Assembly: GCF_000010525.1 (NCBI RefSeq)
Contig: NC_009937.1
Location: forward strand, 1,989,501-2,053,500
Length of the DNA: 64,000 nt
Source: Azorhizobium caulinodans ORS 571
GTDB lineage: Bacteria; Pseudomonadota; Alphaproteobacteria; Rhizobiales; Xanthobacteraceae
Reading direction: 5' to 3'
Part shown: in pieces, positions 29,495 to 43,860 of the stretch
Position numbering within the stretch: position 1 is the stretch's first letter
Layout of the letters: each line of letters begins with the position of its first letter
Notes under the pieces: model-generated
Told to the model about the DNA's origin: nothing
Seen by the model: only the letters and a program-made list of their open reading frames with translations
The model's database searches: none
Translations under genes and position numbers: made by a program

Positions 29495-30121
29495 ATGATC
29501 CGTTCGACCAAGATCGTCCGGCACCTCGCGGTGCGTCCCGACCGGGTGGTGGACACCATCACCCTCGACCATCACGCCCGCCACCGTCGCCGGGTGGCCA
29601 TGACCGCCGACGGCGGGCTGGAGTTCCTGCTGGATCTCGACCGCGCCGCGGTGCTGGACCATGGCGATGCGCTGGAACTGGAGGACGGCCGCCTTGTGCA
29701 GGTGAAGGCGGCGGACGAGCAACTGGTGGAGATCACCACCTTCAATCCCGTGCGCCTGATGCGGGCCGCCTGGCACATCGGCAACCGGCACATTCCGGCG
29801 GAGATCACCGAAGAGGCGATCTATATCGTTCAGGATCCCGTGCTGGAGGCCATGCTGCGCGGCCTCGGCGCGGCGGTGAAGCCGGTGGTGCGTCCCTTCA
29901 AGCCCGAGCGCGGCGCCTATGAGGCCGCCGAGGCCCACGGCCATGGCCAAGCCCACGCGCATGACCATCATGATCATGACCACCATGACCATGGGCACGA
30001 CCACGCCCATCACGATCATGCGCACCATGACCATGCGCACGACCACCACGGGCATGACCACGCCCACGATCACGCCCATGGCGCCTCCTGCGGCTGCGGC
30101 CATACGCACCACCATGACTGA
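29495..30121 (+). CDS. ureE: Urease accessory protein UreE, long histidine-rich tail
   Basis: Nickel chaperone that passes Ni2+ to UreG. Residues 1-145 form the two UreE domains, with [22 protein letters not shown] containing the metal-site histidine (quoted in part). From about residue 149 to 208 the protein is a tail of repeated HDH, HAH and HGH units, ending [10 protein letters not shown]. Such tails store nickel in several bacteria. This one is long, roughly 60 residues with about half of them histidine. Confidence 0.95.
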   Translation: MIRSTKIVRHLAVRPDRVVDTITLDHHARHRRRVAMTADGGLEFLLDLDRAAVLDHGDALELEDGRLVQVKAADEQLVEITTFNPVRLMRAAWHIGNRHIPAEITEEAIYIVQDPVLEAMLRGLGAAVKPVVRPFKPERGAYEAAEAHGHGQAHAHDHHDHDHHDHGHDHAHHDHAHHDHAHDHHGHDHAHDHAHGASCGCGHTHHHD

Positions 30122-30142
30122 CGCCGGGACCGGGCGGCGGCC

Positions 30143-30841
30143 ATGACGATGGCGGAAACGGGCGCGCCGCCGAGCGCGCTCGCGCTCTTTGCCTGGCTGT
30201 CTCCCGGCTTTCCCGTGGGGGCCTATGCCTATTCCCACGCGCTGGAATGGGCGGCGGAAGCGGGCGATATCACCGATGAATCGAGCCTCGAAAGCTGGCT
30301 GCGCGATCTCATGCTGCTCGGCTTCGGCCGGGCCGATGGCATCCTCCTCGCTCATGCCTACGGGGCGGGCGCGGCCGGGGATGTGCCAGCGCTGGCGCAG
30401 GTGAATGCCCGCGCGGTCGCCCTCTCGCCCACCGCCGAACTGCGGCTGGAGACCTGCCAGCAGGGCCGCAGCTTCCTTGATGCCGTGCGCGCCGCATGGC
30501 CCCACGGCGGGTTGGACGCGGCGGCGGCGCATCTGCCGCCTGATGTCGCCTATCCGGTGGCGGTGGGCTATGCAGCGGCGCTGCATGGCGTGCCCCGCGC
30601 GGCGGTGCTGGAAGCGTATCTCTTCGCCGTCACGCAGACGCTGGTTTCCGCCGCGCTGCGCATCGCGCCCATCGGCCAGACGGCCGGCACCCGCGTGGTG
30701 GCCCGCCTCATGCCGGCCGTGCAGGCGCTGGCGGGTGACATTCCGACCCTCACGCTCGACGATCTCGGCACCGCCACCTTCCGGGCCGACCTCGGCAGCA
30801 TGCGACACGAAACCCAATACACGAGGCTGTTTCGATCATGA
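30143..30841 (+). CDS. ureF: Urease accessory protein UreF
   Basis: Helical protein of about 232 residues that bridges UreD and UreG. Typical stretches: [23 protein letters not shown] near the N-terminus (quoted in part), [14 protein letters not shown], and the C-terminal [14 protein letters not shown]. The ATG at 30143 is used; one at 30149 is possible. The stop overlaps the ureG start (ATGA). Confidence 0.94.
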   Translation: MTMAETGAPPSALALFAWLSPGFPVGAYAYSHALEWAAEAGDITDESSLESWLRDLMLLGFGRADGILLAHAYGAGAAGDVPALAQVNARAVALSPTAELRLETCQQGRSFLDAVRAAWPHGGLDAAAAHLPPDVAYPVAVGYAAALHGVPRAAVLEAYLFAVTQTLVSAALRIAPIGQTAGTRVVARLMPAVQALAGDIPTLTLDDLGTATFRADLGSMRHETQYTRLFRS

Positions 30842-31452
30842 CCAGCAACGGACCCTTGCGGGTTGGCATCGGCGGGCCGGTGGGCTCTGGCAAGACGGCG
30901 CTGATGGAAGCGCTCTGCAAGACCTTCCGCGCCCGCTACAACATCTGCGCCATCACCAACGACATCTATACCAAGGAGGACGCTCGCCTCCTGACGGTGG
31001 CCGGCGCGCTGGAGCCCGAGCGCATCCTCGGCGTGGAGACCGGCGGCTGCCCGCACACCGCCATCCGCGAGGACGCCTCCATCAACCTGCGCGCCGTGGC
31101 CGACATGCAGGCGAAATTTCCCGGCCTCGAGATCGTGCTGATCGAGAGCGGCGGCGACAATCTCGCGGCCACTTTCTCGCCGGAACTGGCGGACATCACC
31201 ATCTATGTGATCGACGTGGCCGGCGGCGAGAAGATCCCGCGCAAGGGTGGGCCGGGCATCACCCGCTCCGACTTCCTCGTGGTGAACAAGACCGATCTCG
31301 CCCCGCTGGTGGGCGCGGACCTCTCCATCATGGAGAGCGACACCCAGCGGATGCGCGGTACGCGGCCTTATGTCTTCGCCGCCATCCGCCATGGCAAGGG
31401 CGTGGAGGACGTGGCCGCCTTCATCGAGAAGGCGGGCGGCCTCGCGGCCTGA
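30838..31452 (+). CDS. ureG: Urease accessory GTPase UreG
   Basis: SIMIBI-class GTPase, 204 residues, that powers nickel insertion into urease. P-loop [15 protein letters not shown] at the N-terminus, metal-binding CPH in [13 protein letters not shown], and the guanine-specificity NKTD in [13 protein letters not shown]. Last gene of the urt-ure block. A methyltransferase gene follows after 21 bases. Confidence 0.97.
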   Translation: MTSNGPLRVGIGGPVGSGKTALMEALCKTFRARYNICAITNDIYTKEDARLLTVAGALEPERILGVETGGCPHTAIREDASINLRAVADMQAKFPGLEIVLIESGGDNLAATFSPELADITIYVIDVAGGEKIPRKGGPGITRSDFLVVNKTDLAPLVGADLSIMESDTQRMRGTRPYVFAAIRHGKGVEDVAAFIEKAGGLAA

Positions 31453-31473
31453 AGCGGCGCGAAAGGGAAGGCG

Positions 31474-32118
31474 ATGAGCAATTCCGTGCCTGACGCGCTG
31501 CCTGCGGCCGCCACCGGCCCGGATGGGCGCCTCGCCGCGCCCGCTGTCGCCCGCAACCGCGATGTCATTCTCGACGTGCTGCGGCCGCTTTTGCCGGCGA
31601 GTGGGCAGGTGCTGGAGATCGCCAGCGGCACGGGCGAGCATCTGGTGCATTTCGCCCGCGCTCTGCCGGGCCTCACGTGGCAGCCATCCGACCCTTCTCC
31701 CGCCGCCCGCGCGTCCATCGCGGCGTGGGCCGGGGCGGAGGGCCTTTCCAACGTGCTGCCGCCGCTGGACCTCGATGCGGCGGCGGCCGAATGGCCGGTG
31801 ACGCAGGCGGACGCCATCGTCTGCATCAACATGATCCACATCAGCCCTTGGGCCTCGACGCAGGGCCTGCTCGCCGGGGCGCAGCGCCTGCTGCCGTCGG
31901 GCGGCGTACTCTATCTTTACGGCCCCTACCGGCGCGCCAACGTGCCCACTGCCCCCAGTAACGAAGCCTTCGATGCGGACCTCAAGCGCCGCAACCCGGC
32001 CTGGGGCCTGCGGCTGCTTGAGGACGTGGCCACATTGGCGGGCACGCACGGGCTCATCCTGGAGCGCGTGGTGGAGATGCCCGCCAACAATCTTTCGGTG
32101 GTGTTCCGCCGCGCGTGA
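31474..32118 (+). CDS. DUF938 SAM-dependent methyltransferase-like protein
   Basis: 214 residues with the DUF938 pattern: ARNRDVILDVLRPLLPASGQ, the SAM-binding glycine motif EIASGTGEHLVHFA, then WQPSDPSP, and a terminal VVEMPANNLSVVFRR. The substrate is unknown. It is likely co-transcribed with ureG but I know of no urease link. Confidence 0.85.
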   Translation: MSNSVPDALPAAATGPDGRLAAPAVARNRDVILDVLRPLLPASGQVLEIASGTGEHLVHFARALPGLTWQPSDPSPAARASIAAWAGAEGLSNVLPPLDLDAAAAEWPVTQADAIVCINMIHISPWASTQGLLAGAQRLLPSGGVLYLYGPYRRANVPTAPSNEAFDADLKRRNPAWGLRLLEDVATLAGTHGLILERVVEMPANNLSVVFRRA

Positions 32119-32123
32119 GGCCG

Positions 32124-33008
32124 TCAGGAGGCCTCGGTGACGGCCGCAAGGTTCTGCCGGTGCACCGCTTCATAGGGCGCGAAATAGCCGATGGCGCCAG
32201 AGGCGAAGTCTTCCGGCACGAAGGCGCGCAGATCGCGGGCGGCGAGGCCCGGATCGGTGCGGGCGGCGATGAGGCGCTCCACATAGCGGCGGGTGGCGGC
32301 GATGAGGTCCGGCTGATAGCCGCCCGCAGCAATCACCTCGGCCGATCCGTGATTGGGCAGGATGCGGGAGAGCGGCCAGCGGGCCATCTCGGCTAGCCCC
32401 TCCAGATGGATTGCCAGGCGCTCGGGCTCGTCCACATAGGTGATCGGATCTTCCAGCGTGTCGCCGGCGAGCAGCAGCCCATCGGGCAGCAGGACCACCG
32501 TGCCGTCGCAGCTGTGGATGTCCATCTGGCGGAGCGTGACGGGCAGGGCGCCGACCTGAAGCGTGATCTCGCCCGAGAAGGTGCGGTTCGGCAGGATGAG
32601 CGGCCGGATGGGCGGATCGCCACTCTCCAGCTTCGCCTGCTTATCGCGGAGGATGTCCGCCGTCAGCGCGTTGGCGAGGATTTCGCAGTCCGCGAAGACT
32701 TCGTTTCCCGCCACATGGTCATCATGCCAATGGCTCAGCACCACGCGCATGTGCCGCACGCCCATCTCTTCCAGCGTGCGGCGGATGAAGCGGGCGTGGG
32801 GCAGCGAAATATGCGTGTCATAGACCAGCGCCTCCGCCCCCTCCAGGATGGCGTAAGAGGCGATGCCCAGCGCATAGGCGCCATCGTCCAGCCAGTTGGG
32901 CTCCTCGCTCCAGAGCCGGGTGTCCGGCACGCGCCCATCATAGAACGCGAGCACGTGCGGGGCCGGCCGTAGCATGCGCAGGGTTGAGCCCATGGGGGCG
33001 AGGGGCAT
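32124..33008 (-). CDS. MBL-fold metallo-hydrolase
   Basis: 294 residues with the metallo-beta-lactamase zinc motif HWHDDHVAGN, a downstream GDTLEDP aspartate and a later ILPNHGSAE histidine, so both metals could be bound. No signal peptide is seen, arguing against a periplasmic beta-lactamase. Function unassigned. It ends five bases from the convergent DUF938 gene. Confidence 0.82.
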   Translation of the reverse strand: MPLAPMGSTLRMLRPAPHVLAFYDGRVPDTRLWSEEPNWLDDGAYALGIASYAILEGAEALVYDTHISLPHARFIRRTLEEMGVRHMRVVLSHWHDDHVAGNEVFADCEILANALTADILRDKQAKLESGDPPIRPLILPNRTFSGEITLQVGALPVTLRQMDIHSCDGTVVLLPDGLLLAGDTLEDPITYVDEPERLAIHLEGLAEMARWPLSRILPNHGSAEVIAAGGYQPDLIAATRRYVERLIAARTDPGLAARDLRAFVPEDFASGAIGYFAPYEAVHRQNLAAVTEAS

Positions 33009-33028
33009 TGGGTGTTTCCAGCTGGAGC

Positions 33029-33936
33029 TTAGCGTCTGGCGGGGTAAACTCGTTCAGGTTCCGGCTTGAAACTTGATCTGGTATTGCGATCCGACATTTG
33101 CCTTACTACCTCGGCGGCGATGAATTGGGCTCCCATAGCTAGATTTCCTACTTCGATTCGAGTAGGTTGAGTGCTGAATATCTGATATCTGTGTATTTCG
33201 GCTGGGTAGAAAGAACGTAACTGGCGCGGCTGATGTCGAAATTTTCCCAATTATCTTCTAAAAATTTACAGGCACGTAAGGTGTCGTGACCGTATTTATT
33301 TCGAATTTGATTTTCAGATTTACCAAGTGCCGCTAAGGCTGCCTTCAATGCGAGCTCCGTGGCCAACAATGACGACTGTATCGCGCTCCGGTGGTCGTAA
33401 CCGGCAGTCAGCACTGCGGCGGCTCCATGCAGGTGAAGGCGCGATAAATTAAGATATCGACGGACCAGCTCAATATCGGAGTAGCATTTATTTAATTCTC
33501 TTATGCCATAATGAATATCCGTTACATCAATAAATTGATCTAAATACATAGAAATTTGTTCGGGTTCAGTCTGTATAATTCTCTTTTGTATTTCCGTTAA
33601 TTCAACAAAATCAAAAGGATTTATTGAAATTTTCCCATATATTATAGGAGTTCTTATTTTTGCAAAAGTATCTCTATACATAAATATTCCAACATGATCT
33701 TGTGCTGAAAGGTCGTGTTTATTGTATATTTTTCTAAAAATGTCTTCTATTCGGTTTAGCAGCTGAGATTTGCCGTATCCTGCAATCACGAATGATTGAT
33801 GTCCCAGCTTCCGCATAACGGTCCTTGGCACTTCAAAATATCTCTGACGAATATCCATTCCGGAATCAAATAGTTGCTTGTCTGTTGTTCCTATGATGTA
33901 AGGGAGGGCTTCATCGTCAATTTGAGCGCTATTCAT
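33029..33936 (-). pseudogene. AT-rich gene with HEPN-like C-terminus, apparent frameshift near its 3' end
   Basis: The main frame (33148-33936) encodes 262 residues starting MNSAQIDDEALPYIIGTTDK. The C-terminal third contains YDHRSAIQSSLLATELALKA and YGHDTLRACKFLEDNW, resembling HEPN-type helical bundles. It stops at ESK, yet the next frame continues immediately as VGNLAMGAQFIAAEVVRQMSD to a stop at 33029. That looks like the rest of the same helical protein, so a one-base indel around 33150-33160 is likely. The DNA is strikingly AT-rich against its neighbours, suggesting transfer. No transposase or integrase is nearby. Function unknown. Confidence 0.5.
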
Positions 33937-33954
33937 TTTCCTAGGTTTCGGCGC

Positions 33955-36120
<2,166 letters not shown>

Positions 36121-36221
36121 CCTACCTCATTTCGGGTGCGCGTTGGCGCGGCCCGTTCCATCCCGTTCCATTGGCCTTCGCGGCTCTTGTTGGGGCGCGG
36201 CCCTGTTTTCCTGTCGCGGCC

Positions 36222-36573
36222 CGCTCCCTCCCCCCTTGAGGGGGAGGGCTGGGGAGGGGGGTAAACCGGGCGTGCCCTCTGGTCTTCCCCGTTCCCCAGC
36301 GTGCCCTTTCGGAGAGGGCATTACCCCCCTCCCAACCCTCCCCCGCAAGGGGGGAGGGCTTTGAGCGTCCGTTCAGCCTTCAGGTCGCTCTCACGGTTTC
36401 CTGTCAGGCCCATATCCGCCAGTGCCTCTGGCTCCCTCCCCCCTTGAGGGGGAGGGTTGGGGAGGGGGGTACGACCGGGGGGCAGCCCTTGATTTTCCCC
36501 GTTCCCCAGCGTGCCCTTTCGGAGAGGGCATTACCCCCCTCCCAACCCTCCCCCACAAGGGGGGAGGGCTTTG
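36222..36573. repeat. Four palindromic repeat copies, duplicated as a unit, between mutA and mutB
   Basis: Copies lie at about 36222-36264, 36312-36362 (inverted), 36430-36471 and 36512-36573 (inverted). The stretch 36285-36363 recurs at 36495-36573 with one visible mismatch, and the preceding copies are also spaced by about 208 bases. So a head-to-head repeat pair of about 140 bases has been tandemly duplicated. No gene is visible in the 460-base gap. Confidence 0.85.
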
Positions 36574-36580
36574 CCAGATT

Positions 36581-38413
36581 TCACCCGATCCCCAGCGCCC
36601 CGTGTGCTTTCTTCAGTACCGACAGCACGTCGCAGCCGGCGAAGATGAAGTCGTCCACGCCCGCTGCGCGCCACGTCGCCTCAAGATCGCCGCCCCGGCC
36701 CGCGAGCCACACCTGCCGGGCGCCCGCGGCCTTTAGCGCGGCCGCGATGGTGGCGGCCTCCGCTTCGTAGATCTCGTCGGAGGAGGCGATGCAGGCGATG
36801 GCCGTGCCGGAAGCCTTGAACGCGGCGATGAGAGCATCGAAATCCGCATAACCGTCGGTCACGGTCACGGCGAGGCCGCCAGCCTCGAACAGCGCCTTGG
36901 CGAAAGTGGCGCGGGCGGTGAAGGCGGCGATGGGTCCGAGGGTCGCGAGGAACACCTGAGGCGTACCCGTCGCCTCGGCCGCATCGCGGAGCGCCTCGAA
37001 AGGCTCCGCGAGCCGCTGGGGCGCGAGGGCGAGATCGTTCGGCGCTTCTTCCCGCGCGGGGACGGGGGCGAGCACCTCCGGCACGCTCTGGCCGAGGATG
37101 GGGAATTCCGACGTGCCGGTGAGCGGCTCCCTGCGTGTGGCGATATCCTTCGCCCGCTTGGCGCGGGTCGCCGCCAACTCGCCCTGCCACCAGCCGGAGG
37201 CCAGCGCCTCGGCGAGCCCACCCTTGCCTTCGATGGCGCGGAAGAGATCCCACGCGGCAGCCGCAAGGCCATCCGTATGCGCTTCTACCGCGCCCGCGCC
37301 GGCACCGGGATCGGCCACGCGGTGGAGCTGGCTTTCCTCCAGCAGGATGAGCTGCGTGTTGCGGGCGAGCCGCCGCGCCTGAGCATCCGGCAGGCCGAGG
37401 GCCTGCGTGAAGGGCAGGACGGTGAGGCCGTCCGCTCCGCCCACGCCGGCCGCGAAGGCGGCGATGGTGGCGCGCAGCAGGTTCACATAGGGATCGCGCC
37501 GGGTGAGCGAGCGCCACGCCGTGGTGGCGTGGACCTTCAGCGGCCCGGCCCCGATGCCGGCCTCCCGCAGCACCGCGCCCCACAGCAGGCGGATGGCGCG
37601 GACTTTCGCGAGCGTTGCGGTCTGGTTCACGTCCGCCGTCAGCGCCACCTCGATACGGCCGGCGGCCTCCTCCAGCGAGAAGCCGGCCTTCTCCAGCGCC
37701 CGCAGATAGGCGACAGCCGCCGCCAGCACCGCCGCCAGCTCCTGCGCATCGCTGGCACCGGCCGCATGGTGGATGGCGCCGTCCGCCCGCAGCAGCGGCC
37801 CGGTGAAGCCGCGCGCCTTGAGGATAGCGGCGCTTTCCGCCACCCGCTCGGCAAGGCCCGGCCAAGGCATGGGTGCGCTGCCGCGCGCGGCCATGTCCGC
37901 GAGCGGATCAAGGCCGAAGGAAACGCTCACACGCGCCGGATCGAGCCCGCGTGCCGCGATGAAATCAGCGAAGGCGAGGGCATTCTCGCGGCCCTTGAAG
38001 GCTCCGCTCTCCAGCCGCGTCTCGATGAGGTCCGGCATCACGCTGGCGAGCAGCGTCTCCAGCGCCGCGCCGTCCGGCAGGCCGAAGCCGTGGGCGGAGG
38101 GAGACGAGGCATAGACGAGGGTGAGGCCGGAGGCGCCATTTTCCAGATCATCGAGGATCTGGGCATTGGCGGCGGCAAGGTCCGGCTGGTCGACGCGCGC
38201 GCTGATCGTCCACGGCGCACCTGCCGCCCGTCCGGCGATGGGGACGGCCTCTTCCCTGCGCGGTGGGAGGGCGTCCAGCGCAAGGCCCTCAGAGGTGCGG
38301 GTCACGAGGCGCTTGTCATAGGGCGCGCCTTTCAGCACGCCTTCCACCAGCGACAGCCAGTCCGCCCGGGTTACCGGGCCCGCCTGCGTCACGAAGGGCA
38401 GGGTTGCGGTCAT
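36581..38413 (-). CDS. mutA: Methylmalonyl-CoA mutase, small subunit
   Basis: 610 residues, homologous to the large subunit but non-catalytic. The N-terminal barrel region is recognisable (DWLSLVEGVLKGAPYDKRLV), and the C-terminal B12-like domain lacks the DxHxxG cobalt motif, as expected for a beta subunit. It pairs with MutB to form the heterodimeric enzyme. It starts 25 bases after the pccA stop. Confidence 0.92.
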   Translation of the reverse strand: MTATLPFVTQAGPVTRADWLSLVEGVLKGAPYDKRLVTRTSEGLALDALPPRREEAVPIAGRAAGAPWTISARVDQPDLAAANAQILDDLENGASGLTLVYASSPSAHGFGLPDGAALETLLASVMPDLIETRLESGAFKGRENALAFADFIAARGLDPARVSVSFGLDPLADMAARGSAPMPWPGLAERVAESAAILKARGFTGPLLRADGAIHHAAGASDAQELAAVLAAAVAYLRALEKAGFSLEEAAGRIEVALTADVNQTATLAKVRAIRLLWGAVLREAGIGAGPLKVHATTAWRSLTRRDPYVNLLRATIAAFAAGVGGADGLTVLPFTQALGLPDAQARRLARNTQLILLEESQLHRVADPGAGAGAVEAHTDGLAAAAWDLFRAIEGKGGLAEALASGWWQGELAATRAKRAKDIATRREPLTGTSEFPILGQSVPEVLAPVPAREEAPNDLALAPQRLAEPFEALRDAAEATGTPQVFLATLGPIAAFTARATFAKALFEAGGLAVTVTDGYADFDALIAAFKASGTAIACIASSDEIYEAEAATIAAALKAAGARQVWLAGRGGDLEATWRAAGVDDFIFAGCDVLSVLKKAHGALGIG

Positions 38414-38438
38414 TGTGCGGCCCTTCCGTGTTTCGTCG

Positions 38439-40466
<2,028 letters not shown>

Positions 40467-40548
40467 TTATGTCTCCTGCGCCGATGGCGCGTATTTCTGC
40501 GTCCGCTTGTTCCGTCCTCGGCTCAACAGCCCTGCCGCCACTCCAGGT

Positions 40549-40672
40549 CCCTTCCCCCTCCCCAACCCTCCCCCGCAAGCGGGAGAGGGAGCTAGGTCTC
40601 GCCATCGCGACAGCTTCGTCCGGGCGGGGGAACCCTCTCCCGCTTGCGGGGGAGGGCAGGGAGGGGGCAGGC
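40549..40672. repeat. Two palindromic repeat copies between pccA and pccB
   Basis: Head-to-head copies at about 40549-40594 and 40626-40672 with cores CCTCCCCCGCAAGCGGGAG and CTCCCGCTTGCGGGGGAG. They occupy most of the 228-base gap inside the operon. No gene is seen there. Confidence 0.8.
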
Positions 40673-40694
40673 GGGGCGTTGTCCCGGCTATGGC

Positions 40695-42227
<1,533 letters not shown>

Positions 42228-42403
42228 CTGATACCCCCGCCGGTTTCCCTGCGGTCCTCACTCTAGCGATGGGGAACCCGAGAGGGAAAGACCACTCAGG
42301 GTTTCAGGCGCAAAGAATACTCCACTGCGGAGCGGACTCGTTGCGCCATCTCAACGGGGTAGCAGGTGCAAAGCGAATACCGAAGATGTAAAAGAACCAT
42401 TCG

Positions 42404-42423
42404 GCGAATTGTAAAAAATTCGC
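42404..42423. promoter_or_regulatory. Candidate operator: inverted repeat GCGAATT-N6-AATTCGC
   Basis: GCGAATT (42404-42410) and AATTCGC (42417-42423) are perfect seven-base arms with a six-base centre, directly upstream of the regulator's ribosome-binding site. Related half-sites TGCAAAGCGAATAC (from 42368) and CGCAAAGAATAC (from 42309) occur nearer pccB. The layout suggests autoregulation and control of the divergent pcc operon. Confidence 0.6.
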
Positions 42424-42438
42424 AATTGAGGAGGGGCC

Positions 42439-43860
42439 ATGCGCCAGAAGGTCTTCGCCGGCCACGCGGTCCGCCGCCTGCGCGAAAAATTCAACCTGAA
42501 GCAGACGGAGCTGGCGGCCCGCCTTCAGGTCTCGCCCTCCTACATCAACCAGATCGAGAGCAACCAGCGCCCGCTCACCGCGCCGGTTCTCATCGCCATC
42601 AGCCGGGCCTTCGGCGTCGACATCACCACCTTCGGAGCCGAGGATCTCGACCGTATCGTCGCGGACCTGCGCGAGAGCGCGGCAGATCCCATGTTCCGCG
42701 ATCTCGATCTCGGCCTTCAGGACATGAAGGCGGTGGCCAATCTCTCGCCCGCCTTCGCCCATGCTTTCCTCCGGATGCATGTGGCTCTGCGCCGCACCGC
42801 CGAATGGCGCGCCTCCCTCGACGACATGCTCACCGCCGGCGGGGACGGGGCGGACGAGGCCAAGCTCATCCCCTATGAGGAGGTGCGCGACTATTTCCAC
42901 TACATCGACAATTACGTGGATGACCTCGACCGGGCGGCCGAGGAACTGGCCGAGCGGCTGGGCGTGCTCGCCGGCAGCGATCCGGCCGGCGTCTTTGCCG
43001 AGCATCTGTCGCGCGTTCGCGGCGTGCGGGTGGAGGTGGGGGCGGCCGACCCCGGCGCGCCGCTCTCCGCCCTCGACGCGCGGACCAAGCGTCTGGTCCT
43101 GTCCGGCGCCCTGTCCCCGCAGGCGCGGGCCTTCCGCCTCGCCGCCACCATCGCGCAACTGGAGCAGGCCGACCTCGTGGAGGGGCAACTCGCCCGTGCC
43201 GCCTTCCGCAGCCCCACCGCCCGCGAGATCGCCCGTCTTGCGCTGTTCAATTACGTGGCTGGGGCGCTGATCCTGCCCTACAGCCGCTTCCGGGCGCTGG
43301 CGCGCGAGCGGCGGCATGATCTCGACCGGCTGGTGCTGGAGACGGGGGCGAGCCTCGAACAGGTGTGCCACCGGCTGTCGACCCTCCAGCGGCCCGGTGC
43401 GCGCGGCGTGCCTTTCTATTTCGCCAAGGTGGACCGGGCGGGAAACATCACCAAGCGCCACAGCGCCACGCGCTTCCAGTTTGCCCGCCACGGCGGGGCC
43501 TGCCCGGTCTGGAACGTGCATCAGGCGTTCGAGGCGGGCGGGCAGACGCTGGTGCAGATCGGCGAGATGCCGGACGGCGTGCGCTATCTCTGTCTCGCGC
43601 GCGCCATCACCGTGCCGACGCTGCGCTACGGGCAGGCGCCCCGCGCCTATGCGCTGGGGCTCGGCTGCGAGGTCTCGTTTGCCGACGACATGATCTATGC
43701 GGACGGGCTCGACCTGAAGGCCGCACCCGCGGCGCGGCTCGGCGTCTCCTGCCGCATCTGTCCGCGGCGGGATTGCGACCTGCGCGCCTTCCCGCCGCTG
43801 GACCGCGATATCCGCACCGACCCTGCGGTGCGGGGCGTCATCCCCTTCGAGATCCTTTGA
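42439..43860 (+). CDS. Short-chain acyl-CoA-type transcriptional regulator (XRE + ImmA/DUF2083; PccR/ScfR family)
   Basis: 473 residues. Residues 10-65 are an XRE helix-turn-helix (RRLREKFNLKQTELAARLQV and SPSYINQIESNQRPLT). The middle is an IrrE/ImmA-like region without an obvious HExxH. The C-terminal DUF2083 domain ends with a cysteine-rich CRICPRRDCDLRAFP. Related regulators PccR (Rhodobacter) and RamB/ScfR control propionyl-CoA or acetate genes. The divergent position before pccB makes the same role likely here. The 3' end overlaps the convergent glycosyltransferase by 23 bases. Confidence 0.88.
   Translation: MRQKVFAGHAVRRLREKFNLKQTELAARLQVSPSYINQIESNQRPLTAPVLIAISRAFGVDITTFGAEDLDRIVADLRESAADPMFRDLDLGLQDMKAVANLSPAFAHAFLRMHVALRRTAEWRASLDDMLTAGGDGADEAKLIPYEEVRDYFHYIDNYVDDLDRAAEELAERLGVLAGSDPAGVFAEHLSRVRGVRVEVGAADPGAPLSALDARTKRLVLSGALSPQARAFRLAATIAQLEQADLVEGQLARAAFRSPTAREIARLALFNYVAGALILPYSRFRALARERRHDLDRLVLETGASLEQVCHRLSTLQRPGARGVPFYFAKVDRAGNITKRHSATRFQFARHGGACPVWNVHQAFEAGGQTLVQIGEMPDGVRYLCLARAITVPTLRYGQAPRAYALGLGCEVSFADDMIYADGLDLKAAPAARLGVSCRICPRRDCDLRAFPPLDRDIRTDPAVRGVIPFEIL

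Noticed and set aside
33029-33250. Separate small minus-strand gene after the AT-rich gene.
   Set aside because: No own ribosome-binding site was evident and its sequence reads better as the frameshifted end of the upstream gene.
36222-36573. Possible CRISPR array because of repeated short units.
   Set aside because: Units alternate in orientation, spacers are not of uniform length, and no cas genes are present. The family occurs singly elsewhere, which fits REP-like elements.
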